Assembly (NCBI GenBank): GCA_039513195.1
Contig: JBCCRM010000010.1
Span: forward strand, 82,193-146,192
Direction: 5' to 3'
Source: Thermohalobaculum sp039513195
Lineage (GTDB): Bacteria > Pseudomonadota > Alphaproteobacteria > Rhodobacterales > Rhodobacteraceae
Length of the DNA stretch: 64,000 nt
Shown: positions 43,670-53,100 of the stretch, in pieces
How positions within the stretch are numbered: the stretch's first letter is position 1
Layout: every line of letters begins with the position of its first letter
The notes under the pieces: model-generated
What the model saw: only the letters and a program-made list of their open reading frames with translations
Databases searched by the model: none
Told to the model about the DNA's origin: nothing
Translations under genes and position numbers: made by a program

Positions 43670-44341
43670 TTAGGCCGGCACCATCTGGGACAAATGGCCG
43701 GTCTTCAGCCAGATCTTCGCCCCTTTCGGCCCGGCTTCTGCGCTTAGCTTTGCGCCCGGCGGGAGACGCAGCCAATCCCACGCGCCGAGGCGGTCGCCGG
43801 CTTCCTCGACCTCGCCCTCTACAACGAAGAGCTCCAACCCGCCCGGTGCATCGAACGCCACCTCGGCGCCGGGCTCCCAGATCTCCATCCGGACCTCCTC
43901 GTGCAGGTCCTTGAACAGCGGCAAAACGCTGACGCCATCCCGCCCAGCAGCCGCCACCGGCGCGGCCTTGTCCGTCGCGATACGCAAATGGGTCCGATCA
44001 TCCGGATCGAATTGATGGAGTTTCACCAGGATCGTCGTACCCGCGGCAGCGGCCGGCGTGTGCGACGACGTGGGTGGATTGCGGATATAGCTGCCCGCGG
44101 GAAAGTCGCCATGCTCGTCCTGGAACACGCCGTCGAGCACCAGGAACTCTTCGCCCCCGTCGTGGGTATGCGAGGAAAATGCACTCCCCGGTGCGAAGCG
44201 TACGATGGTCGTGGCGCGGGCAACCTCTTCCCCGATCCGGTCGAGCATCTTTCGGTCTACCCCGGGCATCGGCGACGGAACCCAGTCGGTCGCCTCGGCT
44301 TTGACGAGCACACGCTGGGTAAAGTCGGCGTTGATCTGCAT
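43670..44341 (-). CDS. ChrR-like double-cupin protein
   Basis: 223 residues. The first cupin carries the metal-binding pattern FSSHTHDGGEEFLVLDGVFQDEHGDF and a later His in PPTSSHTP; the second cupin (about 145-215) lacks obvious metal ligands. This is the layout of ChrR anti-sigma/cupin proteins, but no anti-sigma zinc domain is seen at the N-terminus and no sigma factor gene is adjacent. It may be a stand-alone cupin enzyme such as an acetylacetonase-type dioxygenase. Confidence 0.78.
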   Translation of the reverse strand: MQINADFTQRVLVKAEATDWVPSPMPGVDRKMLDRIGEEVARATTIVRFAPGSAFSSHTHDGGEEFLVLDGVFQDEHGDFPAGSYIRNPPTSSHTPAAAAGTTILVKLHQFDPDDRTHLRIATDKAAPVAAAGRDGVSVLPLFKDLHEEVRMEIWEPGAEVAFDAPGGLELFVVEGEVEEAGDRLGAWDWLRLPPGAKLSAEAGPKGAKIWLKTGHLSQMVPA

Positions 44342-44390
44342 GTCTGATCTCCTTGGCTTGCCGTTGCGGGCACAGCGCCTCGGCGCTTCG

Positions 44391-44471
44391 GTTGGGGCCA
44401 GCCATCACACCGCCATCGACATCATGGATTGCACCGGCCGTCCAGCCCGCCTTGTCGGAGAGAAGAGCTGA
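44391..44471 (-). pseudogene. C-terminal fragment of a short-chain dehydrogenase/reductase
   Basis: Minus-strand reading gives LLSDKAGWTAGAIHDVDGG followed by VMAGPN, the typical C-terminal end of an SDR enzyme (normally ending VDGGVMAGRN). The rest of the gene is missing: nothing SDR-like lies upstream (44475 onward). It is a deletion remnant just upstream of the cupin gene. Confidence 0.65.
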
Positions 44472-44745
44472 CAAGGTGGGTCACGTTTTTGGCCGCAGCC
44501 TGAGTGAGAGGAAACATCGCACGGTCGGCAAACGAAGACTATTCTATCAAGCGATGGGTTTGTGCGCCCCGGGGAGCTGGGACGGGCGCAGAGCGAGGTC
44601 AGTACCTATCGAGTGATAGTTTACCGGAGGTCCTGCTATGCATGGCGGTGCGGGAAGACCGCTGCTGCGACACTTTCGTGCCATTGAACGGGGCGATGCA
44701 GACGCTGATCTCTAAGAAGTAGCAATGACCGCACCGGAGGCGGAA
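44472..44745. other. Intergenic region upstream of the small membrane protein gene
   Basis: About 270 bases between the SDR remnant and the gene at 44746. Apart from likely promoter sequence for the flanking genes, nothing recognisable is seen. Confidence 0.4.
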
Positions 44746-44946
44746 ATGGATTGCGATACGATACAGGCACAAGGCAACGCAGCCGGGATCGGCGACCGGA
44801 TCCTCTGCGCGCTCCTCTATCCCGGAACCCTTGCCTGCGATCTGTTCGGTGTTCGCGATCCCGACGGCCGCATGATCTTGCGCATGTTTGTAAATCTCAG
44901 CGTCTACTCGAAACTCGCCGTTTTGATCGCCTTTTTGATGATCTAA
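44746..44946 (+). CDS. Small membrane protein, unknown
   Basis: 66 residues from the ATG at 44746, chosen because GGAGG lies 8 bases before it (a start 21 bases earlier would place the GGAGG inside the gene). The sequence ILCALLYPGTLACDLFGV, then RMILRMFVNLSVYSKLAVLIAFLMI, predicts one or two membrane segments. The good ribosome site and ordered hydrophobic pattern support a real gene. No family recognised. Confidence 0.55.
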   Translation: MDCDTIQAQGNAAGIGDRILCALLYPGTLACDLFGVRDPDGRMILRMFVNLSVYSKLAVLIAFLMI

Positions 44947-45406
44947 GCCGCGGTCACGCGGCAGGCGAAAGGCCATATGGTCGTATGCGGCGCACGAGGC
45001 CCTACCCGGTTTCGGCGATTACCTGCAATCGCTCCTGCAGCAGAGCCGTTTCCACGACGGCGTTCTGGAAGTGCCCTGAAGCCCCAGCCGAGCTTTGCGA
45101 GATCTGAGAACAGCGCCTCACTCGAGCGGGTCTGCGCCTCCGCGTGCTCGACGACCGCGCCGAGGGCAGTGACGAAGCGCGCGGCTCGCCGCCGCCACCG
45201 TCGTTGTTCGGGCTTACCCAGCCCCACTGGGGCCACGCTCCCTGCAACGGCCCTGGATGATCTCGATGACGAGCGCGTTTGGGCCTGGCCTTGAGGCGGT
45301 GGCGGCAAAGGCGCCGCAGGGTTCTGCCGCTCGGTGGGAAATCGGCCCAAACCAGCGTGAGCTAATCCGGCTAGGGCATTAAGGGAGTGCGATCCGGCCG
45401 CACCGA
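44947..45406. other. Gap without recognisable gene
   Basis: About 460 bases. Overlapping open frames on both strands are Arg/Ala/Pro-rich with no homology I recognise. It probably contains the promoter of the dehydrogenase gene at 45407 and degenerate sequence. Confidence 0.4.
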
Positions 45407-46603
45407 TTGCGTGACGCCCCCGAGCCTGCCTATCCTTGCCACGCACCACAAAGGGAAGGTCAAATCGTCCATCACAGCCCCACTCCGCGCCTGCACTCCG
45501 TCGAGGACGCAGAGCGCCTCGCGCGCCGCCGCCTGCCGCGGATGGTCTTCGACTATTTTGCCGGCGCCGCGGGGCAGGAAACCGCCGCGGCGCTCAATTG
45601 TACGGCGGTGGAGGCCGTGCGCCTGCAACCCCGGGCCTTGGTCGATGTTGGCAAACGGCACATCGCAAAGCGCTTCATGGGCGTCGACTATGCGTTGCCC
45701 TTTGGCGTGGCACCGATGGCGATGTGCAATCTTGCCTGGCCCGGTGCCGATACGATGCTGGCGGCCGAGGCGATGGGGCGGCCCATACCCCATTGTCTTT
45801 CGACGGCTTCCTCCACATCGTTGGAGCAGATTGCGACGGCCAGCCAGGGGCGCTCGTGGTTCCAGCTCTATGTCGGCCCAACCATTGAGATCGCTGACCG
45901 CATGATCGACCGGGCCGAGGCGGCGGGCTACGAGGTGCTGGTCCTCACCATCGACGTACCGGAGCTGTCGCGGCGGCTGCGCGACATCCGCAATGGATTT
46001 CATCTGCCCTTCCGCATCGGCCCGCGCCAGTTTCTCGATCTCGCGCTGCACCCGCACTGGTCGGTCGCGACCCTCATGGCCGGGGCGCCGAAACCTGCAA
46101 ATCTGGACATTGCCGAGCGCGGCCGCGGCTTCGTCCGCGGAGAAAGCCGCGGCGCCGTGGATTGGGCCTATCTCGACCGGCTGCGGGACCGGTGGAAAAA
46201 GACGCTTATCGTGAAGGGGATCATGCATCCCGACGATGCGCTGCGCTGCCGGGCCGCAGGGGCCGATGCGATCTGGGTGTCGAACCATGGAGGACGGCAA
46301 TTGGACGGCGCGCCGTCGGCGATCCGCGCCCTTCCCCGGATCCGCGCCGCCGTGGGGCCGGAGACCCCGCTAATCTTCGACAGCGGACTGCGCAGCGGCG
46401 AGGATGTGGTGAAGGCCCTGGCGCTCGGCGCAGACTTCACAATGTTTGGCCGCGCCGCCCTGTTCAGCATCGGCGCCGATGGGGCACGAGGGCTGTCGAC
46501 CCTCCTCGATGTCATTGCCGAAGAGATCGACATCACCCTGGCGCAGATCGGCGTCGCTGATGTCGCAGAACTCGATGCGCGGGCTCTGGCAGAGTGGGAC
46601 TGA
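45407..46603 (+). CDS. FMN-dependent alpha-hydroxy-acid dehydrogenase (LldD-like)
   Basis: Up to 398 residues from the TTG at 45407; the true start is unclear, as family homology begins about 25 residues in (LHSVEDAERLARRRLPRMVFDYFAGAA). Family motifs: FGVAPMAMCNLAWPGAD, the Lys of KTLIVKGIM, and the catalytic His/Arg of SNHGGRQLDGAPS; the FMN phosphate site is FDSGLRSGEDVVKALALGAD. Members oxidise L-lactate, glycolate or mandelate at the membrane. It stands alone and converges with the AraC-type gene. Confidence 0.85.
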   Translation: MRDAPEPAYPCHAPQREGQIVHHSPTPRLHSVEDAERLARRRLPRMVFDYFAGAAGQETAAALNCTAVEAVRLQPRALVDVGKRHIAKRFMGVDYALPFGVAPMAMCNLAWPGADTMLAAEAMGRPIPHCLSTASSTSLEQIATASQGRSWFQLYVGPTIEIADRMIDRAEAAGYEVLVLTIDVPELSRRLRDIRNGFHLPFRIGPRQFLDLALHPHWSVATLMAGAPKPANLDIAERGRGFVRGESRGAVDWAYLDRLRDRWKKTLIVKGIMHPDDALRCRAAGADAIWVSNHGGRQLDGAPSAIRALPRIRAAVGPETPLIFDSGLRSGEDVVKALALGADFTMFGRAALFSIGADGARGLSTLLDVIAEEIDITLAQIGVADVAELDARALAEWD

Positions 46604-46651
46604 GCCCCCGCAATCGGCAGCCTAGGCGAAGATACGCATCGCGCCAGCCGG

Positions 46652-47707
46652 CTAATGCCCGCTTCGCAACGATCTCCGGTAGGTCGACGGCGTTTGTCCG
46701 GTCCAACGCTTAAAGGCGCGGCGAAAGGCCCGGTCGTCGGAATAGCCGACAAGCACTGCGACGGTCTCGATATCGATGTCCGGCCGAGAAAGGATTTCTT
46801 TCGCAGTCTCCGCCCGGACTTCCTCGATCAGCGCTTGCAACGAGGTACCATGCGCCGCGACCAAGCGCTGCGCGGAGCGAAGGCTGAGATTTGCCCGCGC
46901 CGCCGCGGAACCGGCCCTGTAGTCTCCATGGGCACTGTTCTCCAAGATCGCGCGGCGCAGCTTCGTGAGGACCTCGGGAAATTGACTCCGCTCGATGCGC
47001 CGCAGCACCTGATTGAAATAGATCTGCACATAGGCGAAGAGGTCGGCATTTGCTCCGCGGACAGGTCGCTCCATGCTTTCCGGTGAGAAAATCAGCGCGT
47101 TGCGCTGTTTCTCGAAAAGAACCGGGACCCCAAAGAACCTCTCGTAATCGGCCGGCGAGCCGAAGGGCTCATGAGAGAACTCGACCCGGTTGATCGCATC
47201 CTCCACATGCAGGATCTCCGCGATCACCCGCGCCGTCACAGCGACGCCCACCTCGGTCGTTCTGCCAAGATCGACGACATCCATAGGGTGCGAGCCGATC
47301 AGGGCCGCCTCGGTCTCGGTCTCCTGCAATTCCAAGCTCAAACGGTCCGCGAGCAGGATGCGATTTTGGACGAAGAGAGTGAGGGACTCGCGCAAGGTGC
47401 TGGCGAACTGAGCGCCATGGGCCAGGCCCCCGAGCAGAGAGAACGGGGCAGCACGCGCCATTTCGATGGAGAGTGCCAAAGGGCCCGTATGCCTTGCCAT
47501 CAGCTCTCGCCAGAGTTTCGCGACGACATGGTCCGGCAATCGGGCATCGGGATTGACCAGATCCAGCCCCTTAATCTCTGTCTTCGCTTCGATCTCCTGC
47601 AGCGTCATGCCCCGCGATAGGGCAAAGGCCACTGTGGTCGACGCGATTACCGCGAGGCCCTTTGGTGCCCCGAGCTTGGCGTCAAGTGTCCGTTTTGGTT
47701 CGCGCAT
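46652..47707 (-). CDS. AraC-family transcriptional regulator with arabinose-binding-like N-terminus
   Basis: 351 residues from the ATG at 47707, preceded by GGCAGGA; earlier starts exist up to 47803 but lack such a site. The N-terminal 190 residues resemble the Arabinose_bd domain of OruR/ArgR-like AraC proteins (FSLLGGLAHGAQFASTLRESL). The two helix-turn-helix units are at the C-terminus (SLRSAQRLVAAHGTSLQ and DIETVAVLVGYSDDRAFRRAFKRWTGQTPSTYRR). It is divergent from the RND efflux genes and may regulate them. Confidence 0.85.
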   Translation of the reverse strand: MREPKRTLDAKLGAPKGLAVIASTTVAFALSRGMTLQEIEAKTEIKGLDLVNPDARLPDHVVAKLWRELMARHTGPLALSIEMARAAPFSLLGGLAHGAQFASTLRESLTLFVQNRILLADRLSLELQETETEAALIGSHPMDVVDLGRTTEVGVAVTARVIAEILHVEDAINRVEFSHEPFGSPADYERFFGVPVLFEKQRNALIFSPESMERPVRGANADLFAYVQIYFNQVLRRIERSQFPEVLTKLRRAILENSAHGDYRAGSAAARANLSLRSAQRLVAAHGTSLQALIEEVRAETAKEILSRPDIDIETVAVLVGYSDDRAFRRAFKRWTGQTPSTYRRSLRSGH

Positions 47708-48054
47708 GGTCCTGCCAGTTCCCTTCCAAATATGCATCGTCGTGACAGGGGAGCTATCGGACATGCAGCCTAAATCGTGGCGAACCGATGGGTCAGTCGT
47801 CAATAGATTTTCTTGGCATAGTGAGAAGCGAACCCAAGAAGTCGCAAAACATTTGCAGGCTTTACTTGTGTATGGTTGCTAGAGCTTAGTTTGGCGAGCC
47901 AATGGGTTGAGTCTTGGCCCGGATGCTGGAAATGTCGGGTATCGGCGAGACGGCTCGCCCCTTCGAGGAGATCTGTGCGCAGATGACCGATGAATCAGTG
48001 GAACTGAGACAGCGTTATCTCGGAATTTCTGGCGGACGCTGGCATGCCGCGAAA

Positions 48055-49170
48055 ATGACGCGGCTGACCGCGTTAGCCGTTGCCGCGCTTCTTCTCGCAG
48101 CTTGCGACGAAAGCCCGGGCGACGAGGCCGAAGCGCCGCCGCCGGTTCGCGGATTGATCACGGTCGAGGTCGCGGCGCCGGAGGAGACGACGGTCCGCCG
48201 CTATCCCGGGGTGCTTGAGCCAGGCGAGATAACGCCATTGTCTTTCGAAGTTGCGGGAAAACTTGGCCGAGTTTCGCTGACCGTCGGGCAGCGCGTCGCA
48301 GAGAGGGATGTTCTGGCCAGGCTCGACCGGGAACAGTTCGAGATCGAGATCCAGAACAAGACCGCCGCGGTCGAGGAGATTCAGGCCACCCTGAAACAGG
48401 CTGAGGAAGATCTAGAACGCTCTGAAACACTGTTGACGCGGGGCGTCGTGACCCAAGTTCGGCGCGATCAGGACCGAACCACGGTGCTGGAGACCCGCGC
48501 CCAGTTGGTCCAGACCCAAAAGGACCTCGACTCCGCCAAGGAGGATCTAACCGAGACAATCCTCTATGCGCCCTTCGACGGCATCATCAACTCGGTCGAT
48601 GCCGACTCGTTCGAGACAGTGTCGGCGGGCACGACGGTCACCTCGCTCTATAGCGCCTCCGCCTATGAGGTGTCCTTTTCAGTCAATTTCGACGTCGTGT
48701 CACGGCTGGTGGTTGGCACGCCCGGGGGCGTGCGCCTCGCAGACGACCCGACCGTTGTGCTGGATGCCGTCGTCAGCGAGTTGGGGGAACGCGCAGACAC
48801 CGTCTCCTCCTTCCCAGTAGTTGTCCAATTGCGGGAAGACCATCCACTGATCAAGGCCGGGATGGCGGTGCAAGTGTCCTTTGAGTTTCAACTGCCCGCC
48901 GCACAGGGCTTCCCGATCCCCCTGTCCGCCGCGATTGCCGAGGGGCAGATCCCACCGGACTCCGGGCCGGGCAAGACGGTGCCCCTTCAGGTCTATGTCT
49001 ACGACGCGGAGAGCAGCACCGTGAAGCGTCGGGACGTAAAAATGGCCGGCATTCGCGGCAACAAGTTCCTGGTGATCGAAGGGCTTGATCCGGGCGAACT
49101 CGTGGCGAGCGCAGGCGTCTCGTTCCTGCGCGAAGGGATGCAGGTGAAGCTGATCGAGCCATCGGAGTAA
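48055..49170 (+). CDS. RND efflux periplasmic adaptor (membrane fusion lipoprotein)
   Basis: 371 residues from the ATG at 48055. A lipoprotein signal peptide ends at a lipobox LLLAAC, with Cys17 as the probable acylation site. The biotinyl-lipoyl halves (FEVAGKLGRVSLTVGQRV and ILYAPFDGIINSVDADSF) bracket a coiled-coil hairpin (about 85-155) with VTQVRRDQDRT near the tip, then beta-barrel and membrane-proximal domains. It pairs with the RND pump encoded four bases downstream. Confidence 0.88.
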   Translation: MTRLTALAVAALLLAACDESPGDEAEAPPPVRGLITVEVAAPEETTVRRYPGVLEPGEITPLSFEVAGKLGRVSLTVGQRVAERDVLARLDREQFEIEIQNKTAAVEEIQATLKQAEEDLERSETLLTRGVVTQVRRDQDRTTVLETRAQLVQTQKDLDSAKEDLTETILYAPFDGIINSVDADSFETVSAGTTVTSLYSASAYEVSFSVNFDVVSRLVVGTPGGVRLADDPTVVLDAVVSELGERADTVSSFPVVVQLREDHPLIKAGMAVQVSFEFQLPAAQGFPIPLSAAIAEGQIPPDSGPGKTVPLQVYVYDAESSTVKRRDVKMAGIRGNKFLVIEGLDPGELVASAGVSFLREGMQVKLIEPSE

Positions 49171-49174
49171 CGCT

Positions 49175-52100
49175 ATGGATTTTCTAACGCGCTTCGGCCT
49201 CGACACCTCACGCTTCACCTACCTGATGATGGCGCTGATCCTGCTGCTGGGTGTCAGCTCCTATCTCAATGTGCCAAAGCGGGAGAACCCGACCATCACC
49301 ATCCGCACGGCGGCGGTGATCGCGGAGTTCGAGGGGATGTCACCGGAGCGCGTAGAGGACCTGATCAGTGTGCCGATTGAGCGCAAGATCCGCGAAATCG
49401 GCGAGGTCGAGGATATCGAAACCATCATCACCAGCGGCCAGGCGCTACTGTACATCCATCTCTATGATCGGGTCGAGGGTCTCGGCATCGAAGACGCCTG
49501 GGAAGACCTGCGCAACAAGATGGAGGATGTCGTCGCCGACCTGCCCGAGGGGACCAGCGGCCCCTTCGTAAACACCGACTACGGCGATGTGTCTATCGCA
49601 ACAATCGCCGTGACCGGGGACGGTTTCGACCTCGCCTATGTGGAAGACGTCGCGGAGGATCTTCAGCGCGAGCTCTATCAGGTCGATGGCGTGACCAAGG
49701 TGACCCTCTATGGCGAACAGGACGAGCGGATCTGGCTTGACCTCGATATCCGCAAGCTCGCCTCTGTCGGCGTACAGATCGACCAGCTTCTCACGGATTT
49801 GCAGGAACAGAACGTCATCTTGCCCGCAGGAGAGATCGATGCGGATGGCACCCAGATAGTGCTGGAAGCGAATGGCGATCTGAGCACGGTCGACGAGATC
49901 CGCGGCGTTCTGACAAAGGTTTCGGGCCTTGCGGGCTATGTGCGGCTGTCGGATCTTGTCGACGTCAGGCGCGGCTTTGTCGACCCGAAAGAGGCTCCGG
50001 TCTTCTTCAATGGCCGCCCAGCCATTATGCTGGCGGTGGAGATGTCGGATGACAGCGACATCCAAGACCTCGGCGTTAGGCTCCGCGCCAAGATCGAGGA
50101 GGCGGAGCAGCGGCAGCTCATCGGCATCGCCTTCGACATCGGGACATTTCAAGAGACCAATGTCACCGGGACCGTGAACGGTGCACTGGAAAATGTCGGA
50201 CAGACCTTCGTGGTGGTGTTCATCGTCATGCTTCTGTTTTTGGGGCTACGCGCAGCGTTCGTCATTGCTTGTATTGTGCCCTTTACCGTCTGCTTTGCAC
50301 TTGCGGTCATGGGGCCTTTGGGCGTGGATATCGAGCAGGTGTCGATTGCTGCAGTGATCATCTCGCTCGGCCTTTTGGTGGATAATGGCCTTGTCGTGGT
50401 TGAAGACATCGAAGGGCGTGTGAATGCGGGTGTCCCAGGCGAGGTCGCTGCAAAAGAAGCCGGCGCTCAGTATCTGGTACCGCTGGGCGTAGCGTCGATC
50501 ACCACGATCTCCGCCTTTATTCCCATGCTGTTGATCGAGGGGGTCGAGGGCGACTTCTCCTACTCCCTCGGCGCGGTGGTAGCGGCCATGTTGTTCGGGT
50601 CCTGGCTGACCGCACTCTACATCTTGCCATTCCTCTCCGCCCGCCTCTTGAAAGCGAAGCCAGCGAAGGCGAGCGGCGATGGGCCGTTGATCCGCCTCTA
50701 TGGTGGGATCGTGCGGCGCCTCTTGCCTTGGGGCGTCCCGATCACCCTGGCGGTCTATGGCGCGGTCGGTTTCAGTATGACGCAATTCGGCCTGCTCAAG
50801 GAGGAGCAGTTCCCGTTCAGCGAGCGCGCAGACTTTCTGGTCTACATGGACATGCCCAAGGACGCTGCGATCTCCGAGACCGAACGCATGGCATTGCGCA
50901 CCATGGATTGGCTGCTCGACAAAAGCGAAAATCCGGAAATCGTGAACGCGACCGCCTATGTCGGCGATGGCGGGCCTCGCTTCAATCTGGGCCTGGATCC
51001 CGCCGATCCCGACCAGGCAAGCGCATTTTTCCAAGTGAACACAACGACCCTGGAAGGCGCCATCGAGGCGGTAGCGCGGGCGCGGCGCCATCTGATCGAG
51101 AACTTTCCGGAGGCTCGCTTCCGGGTCACCCGCCTGCCGCAGGGCGGGTCAGAATCCGGCATCGTGGATGTCGAGATATCCGGCCCAGATGCCGACCGGT
51201 TGATGGAAGTGGCCGCGGACCTAGAGGAGAAGTTCGCCGAGCTTCCCGTGCTGGTTAAGAACGAAAACGATTGGGGCAACAAGGTTGTCAAAGTCGTGGT
51301 CGATATTGCCCAGGACAAGGCGCGAGAGTTCGGTGTGACATCACAAGACATCTCCGAGGTGATGGACGCCTATTTTTCGGGCACGACCTACTCCACCTTC
51401 CGGGAGGGGGATGAGCAGATCCCGATCGTGCTCCGTGCCTCGTCAGGCAGCCGCGACAGCGTCGAGGACCTGGCCAATCTCAGCGTCGCTGCGGAGGGCG
51501 AACTGATTTCCGTCGATCAGGTCGCCAGCTTCCAACCGACCCTCGAATTCTCGGAAATCCGTCGCGAAAACCAAGTCCGCCAGATCATCGTTTCGGCCAA
51601 GAGCGCAGCCATGTCGGCAAAGGAGACACTGTCCTTCATCCAGCCAACCCTGGACGAACTCGATCTCGGCCCGGACTACGCGATCAATATCGGTGGAGAG
51701 CTAGAGGACAGCGCCGATGTGAACGGTCAGATCGGCGGCAACTTGCCCTTCGCGCTGGGTGTTATGCTGGCCGCGCTGGTGTTCCAGTTCAACTCGCTCC
51801 GGCGCTCGGTGGCGACCTTTATGACCATCCCGCTGATTATGATCGGCGCGCCATACGCGATGATCCTGGCGGGGCAACCGTTTTCGTTCTTCGCACTTCT
51901 GGGACTGATGTCGCTGATGGGGATCATCATCAACAACGCCATCGTGTTAATCAATCAGATCGACCTGGATGCCATCGAGATGCCAATCGACGAAGCGATC
52001 ATCAGCGCTGCGAAGAAACGAGCCCGACCGATCATTTTGACATCGCTGACGACGATTTGCGGTTTGCTACCCATGGCGTTGACCGGTGGTGCGCTGTTCG

Positions 52101-52222
52101 AACCGATGGCGTCGATCATGATCGGGGGGCTGCTGATCGCCTCGCCCGTGACGCTCATCTTCGTGCCGAGCCTCTGCTATCTGTTCCTGGGTCGGAGGGG
52201 AACAAAAGAAGCAACCGCATAA
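49175..52222 (+). CDS. RND efflux transporter, HAE-1/AcrB-like
   Basis: 1015 residues with 12 membrane segments in the 1+5+1+5 RND pattern. The N-terminus FGLDTSRFTYLMMALILLLG and the TM4 proton-relay region GLLVDNGLVVVEDIEGRV (Asp in LLVDNG) are visible; the second half carries MSLMGIIINNAIVLIN and RARPIILTSLTTICGLLPMA. Exports drugs, solvents or metabolites using proton flow. No outer membrane factor gene follows; the next sequence is a gene fragment. Confidence 0.92.
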   Translation: MDFLTRFGLDTSRFTYLMMALILLLGVSSYLNVPKRENPTITIRTAAVIAEFEGMSPERVEDLISVPIERKIREIGEVEDIETIITSGQALLYIHLYDRVEGLGIEDAWEDLRNKMEDVVADLPEGTSGPFVNTDYGDVSIATIAVTGDGFDLAYVEDVAEDLQRELYQVDGVTKVTLYGEQDERIWLDLDIRKLASVGVQIDQLLTDLQEQNVILPAGEIDADGTQIVLEANGDLSTVDEIRGVLTKVSGLAGYVRLSDLVDVRRGFVDPKEAPVFFNGRPAIMLAVEMSDDSDIQDLGVRLRAKIEEAEQRQLIGIAFDIGTFQETNVTGTVNGALENVGQTFVVVFIVMLLFLGLRAAFVIACIVPFTVCFALAVMGPLGVDIEQVSIAAVIISLGLLVDNGLVVVEDIEGRVNAGVPGEVAAKEAGAQYLVPLGVASITTISAFIPMLLIEGVEGDFSYSLGAVVAAMLFGSWLTALYILPFLSARLLKAKPAKASGDGPLIRLYGGIVRRLLPWGVPITLAVYGAVGFSMTQFGLLKEEQFPFSERADFLVYMDMPKDAAISETERMALRTMDWLLDKSENPEIVNATAYVGDGGPRFNLGLDPADPDQASAFFQVNTTTLEGAIEAVARARRHLIENFPEARFRVTRLPQGGSESGIVDVEISGPDADRLMEVAADLEEKFAELPVLVKNENDWGNKVVKVVVDIAQDKAREFGVTSQDISEVMDAYFSGTTYSTFREGDEQIPIVLRASSGSRDSVEDLANLSVAAEGELISVDQVASFQPTLEFSEIRRENQVRQIIVSAKSAAMSAKETLSFIQPTLDELDLGPDYAINIGGELEDSADVNGQIGGNLPFALGVMLAALVFQFNSLRRSVATFMTIPLIMIGAPYAMILAGQPFSFFALLGLMSLMGIIINNAIVLINQIDLDAIEMPIDEAIISAAKKRARPIILTSLTTICGLLPMALTGGALFEPMASIMIGGLLIASPVTLIFVPSLCYLFLGRRGTKEATA

Positions 52223-52228
52223 CGTAAA

Positions 52229-52360
52229 GACTTCGCCTCGATCGGACTTATCGGCACGCCGACCACAAAGGCCACCCAGCCGATCCTGAAGGAGGCGAAT
52301 GTCCCGATCATCGGTCCGTTCACAGGCGCCGGTTTCCTTCGTAACGCACTTCACGTACTC
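52229..52360 (+). pseudogene. Fragment of a branched-chain amino acid type ABC binding protein (Peripla_BP_6)
   Basis: Starting 6 bases after the RND stop, the plus strand reads DFASIGLIGTPTTKATQPIL and then KEANVPIIGPFTGAGFLRN. This is the internal GTPTTKAALPI/VPFIGPFTGAEFLR region of LivK/urea-type periplasmic binding proteins. Neither the signal peptide nor the remainder is present. It marks a deletion or recombination junction just behind the efflux operon. Confidence 0.7.
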
Positions 52361-53100
52361 TGGGACACCCGTTCAGCAATTGCGGGGTATCCGATCATTC
52401 TGCGTGCGCGTGCCTTGGCGTAGTTTCGTGTTCCCACCGGCGCTCGGTGTCGTCAAGCGCGACAGGGACCATGCGCAGCGCGGCGTGCGGCCCCAGCACG
52501 TTGAAACAGCGTCGCGCATGGCGGTGCGTGTTGGGCGCTCATCCGAGGACCAAACGGCGCCAAGGACGAGTTCATCCTAGCCGCCACCGCTCAGAACCTC
52601 CGCAAGATGGCAAACCTCCTTCCCGCAACAGCGCGAGGGAACTGCTGGGCACTCTCTTCGAACAGCCTCTACCGTACCGCAACACACTGTTTTTCAGCAC
52701 AATTGGTTACACCATCGGTCATTCGCCGCGGTTGCGAACTGGCGCTGGGGCCAGTGGGTCATGTGCGGCCAAGTGCGGCCCTCAAGCGAAAGCCTCGTCA
52801 CTTCAACGCGCTCCGCGGAACCCGACATTCGCTGCACGGGCTTACTCAGCTACCCTCAATGAGGTCGAGGTGCTCAACGACGGAGACATTTGAGCTTACC
52901 GGCCGCATTGCAGTCGCGTCCGTCAGACCAATCGTCCGCGGCACCCGCTTACTGGGACGGATAGCCAATCGAGCCGGCCCGACTTTGCCTTTCATATTGT
53001 ACGCGCTTCTGCCAAGAATTAGCCACGAAGAAAGCGCTGACTTGAAGACTAGGATTTTAACGAGGTTGAATCTGCGACCTCAGATTTCATGGGGGACTAG
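52361..53100. other. Degenerate accessory sequence with no intact gene
   Basis: About 740 bases between the binding-protein fragment and the nuclease-like gene. It contains the IS1182-like transposase remnant listed separately. The rest has stop codons in all useful frames and no recognised content; the last 100 bases should hold the promoter of the gene at 53101, which has GGGGGA just before its start. Confidence 0.5.
52538..52628 (+). pseudogene. C-terminal remnant of an IS1182/IS5-type transposase
   Basis: The plus strand reads LIRGPNGAKDEFILAATAQN then LRKMANLLP, matching the conserved C-terminal helix of IS1182-type DDE transposases (GAKDEFLLAATAQNLRKMAKLL). The remainder of the element cannot be followed upstream. 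Confidence 0.6.

Noticed and set aside
44943..45449. 168-codon minus-strand frame in the gap after the small membrane protein
   Set aside because: Composition is Arg/Ala/Pro-rich, no motif, no ribosome binding site, and competing open frames lie on the other strand. Left as unassigned gap.
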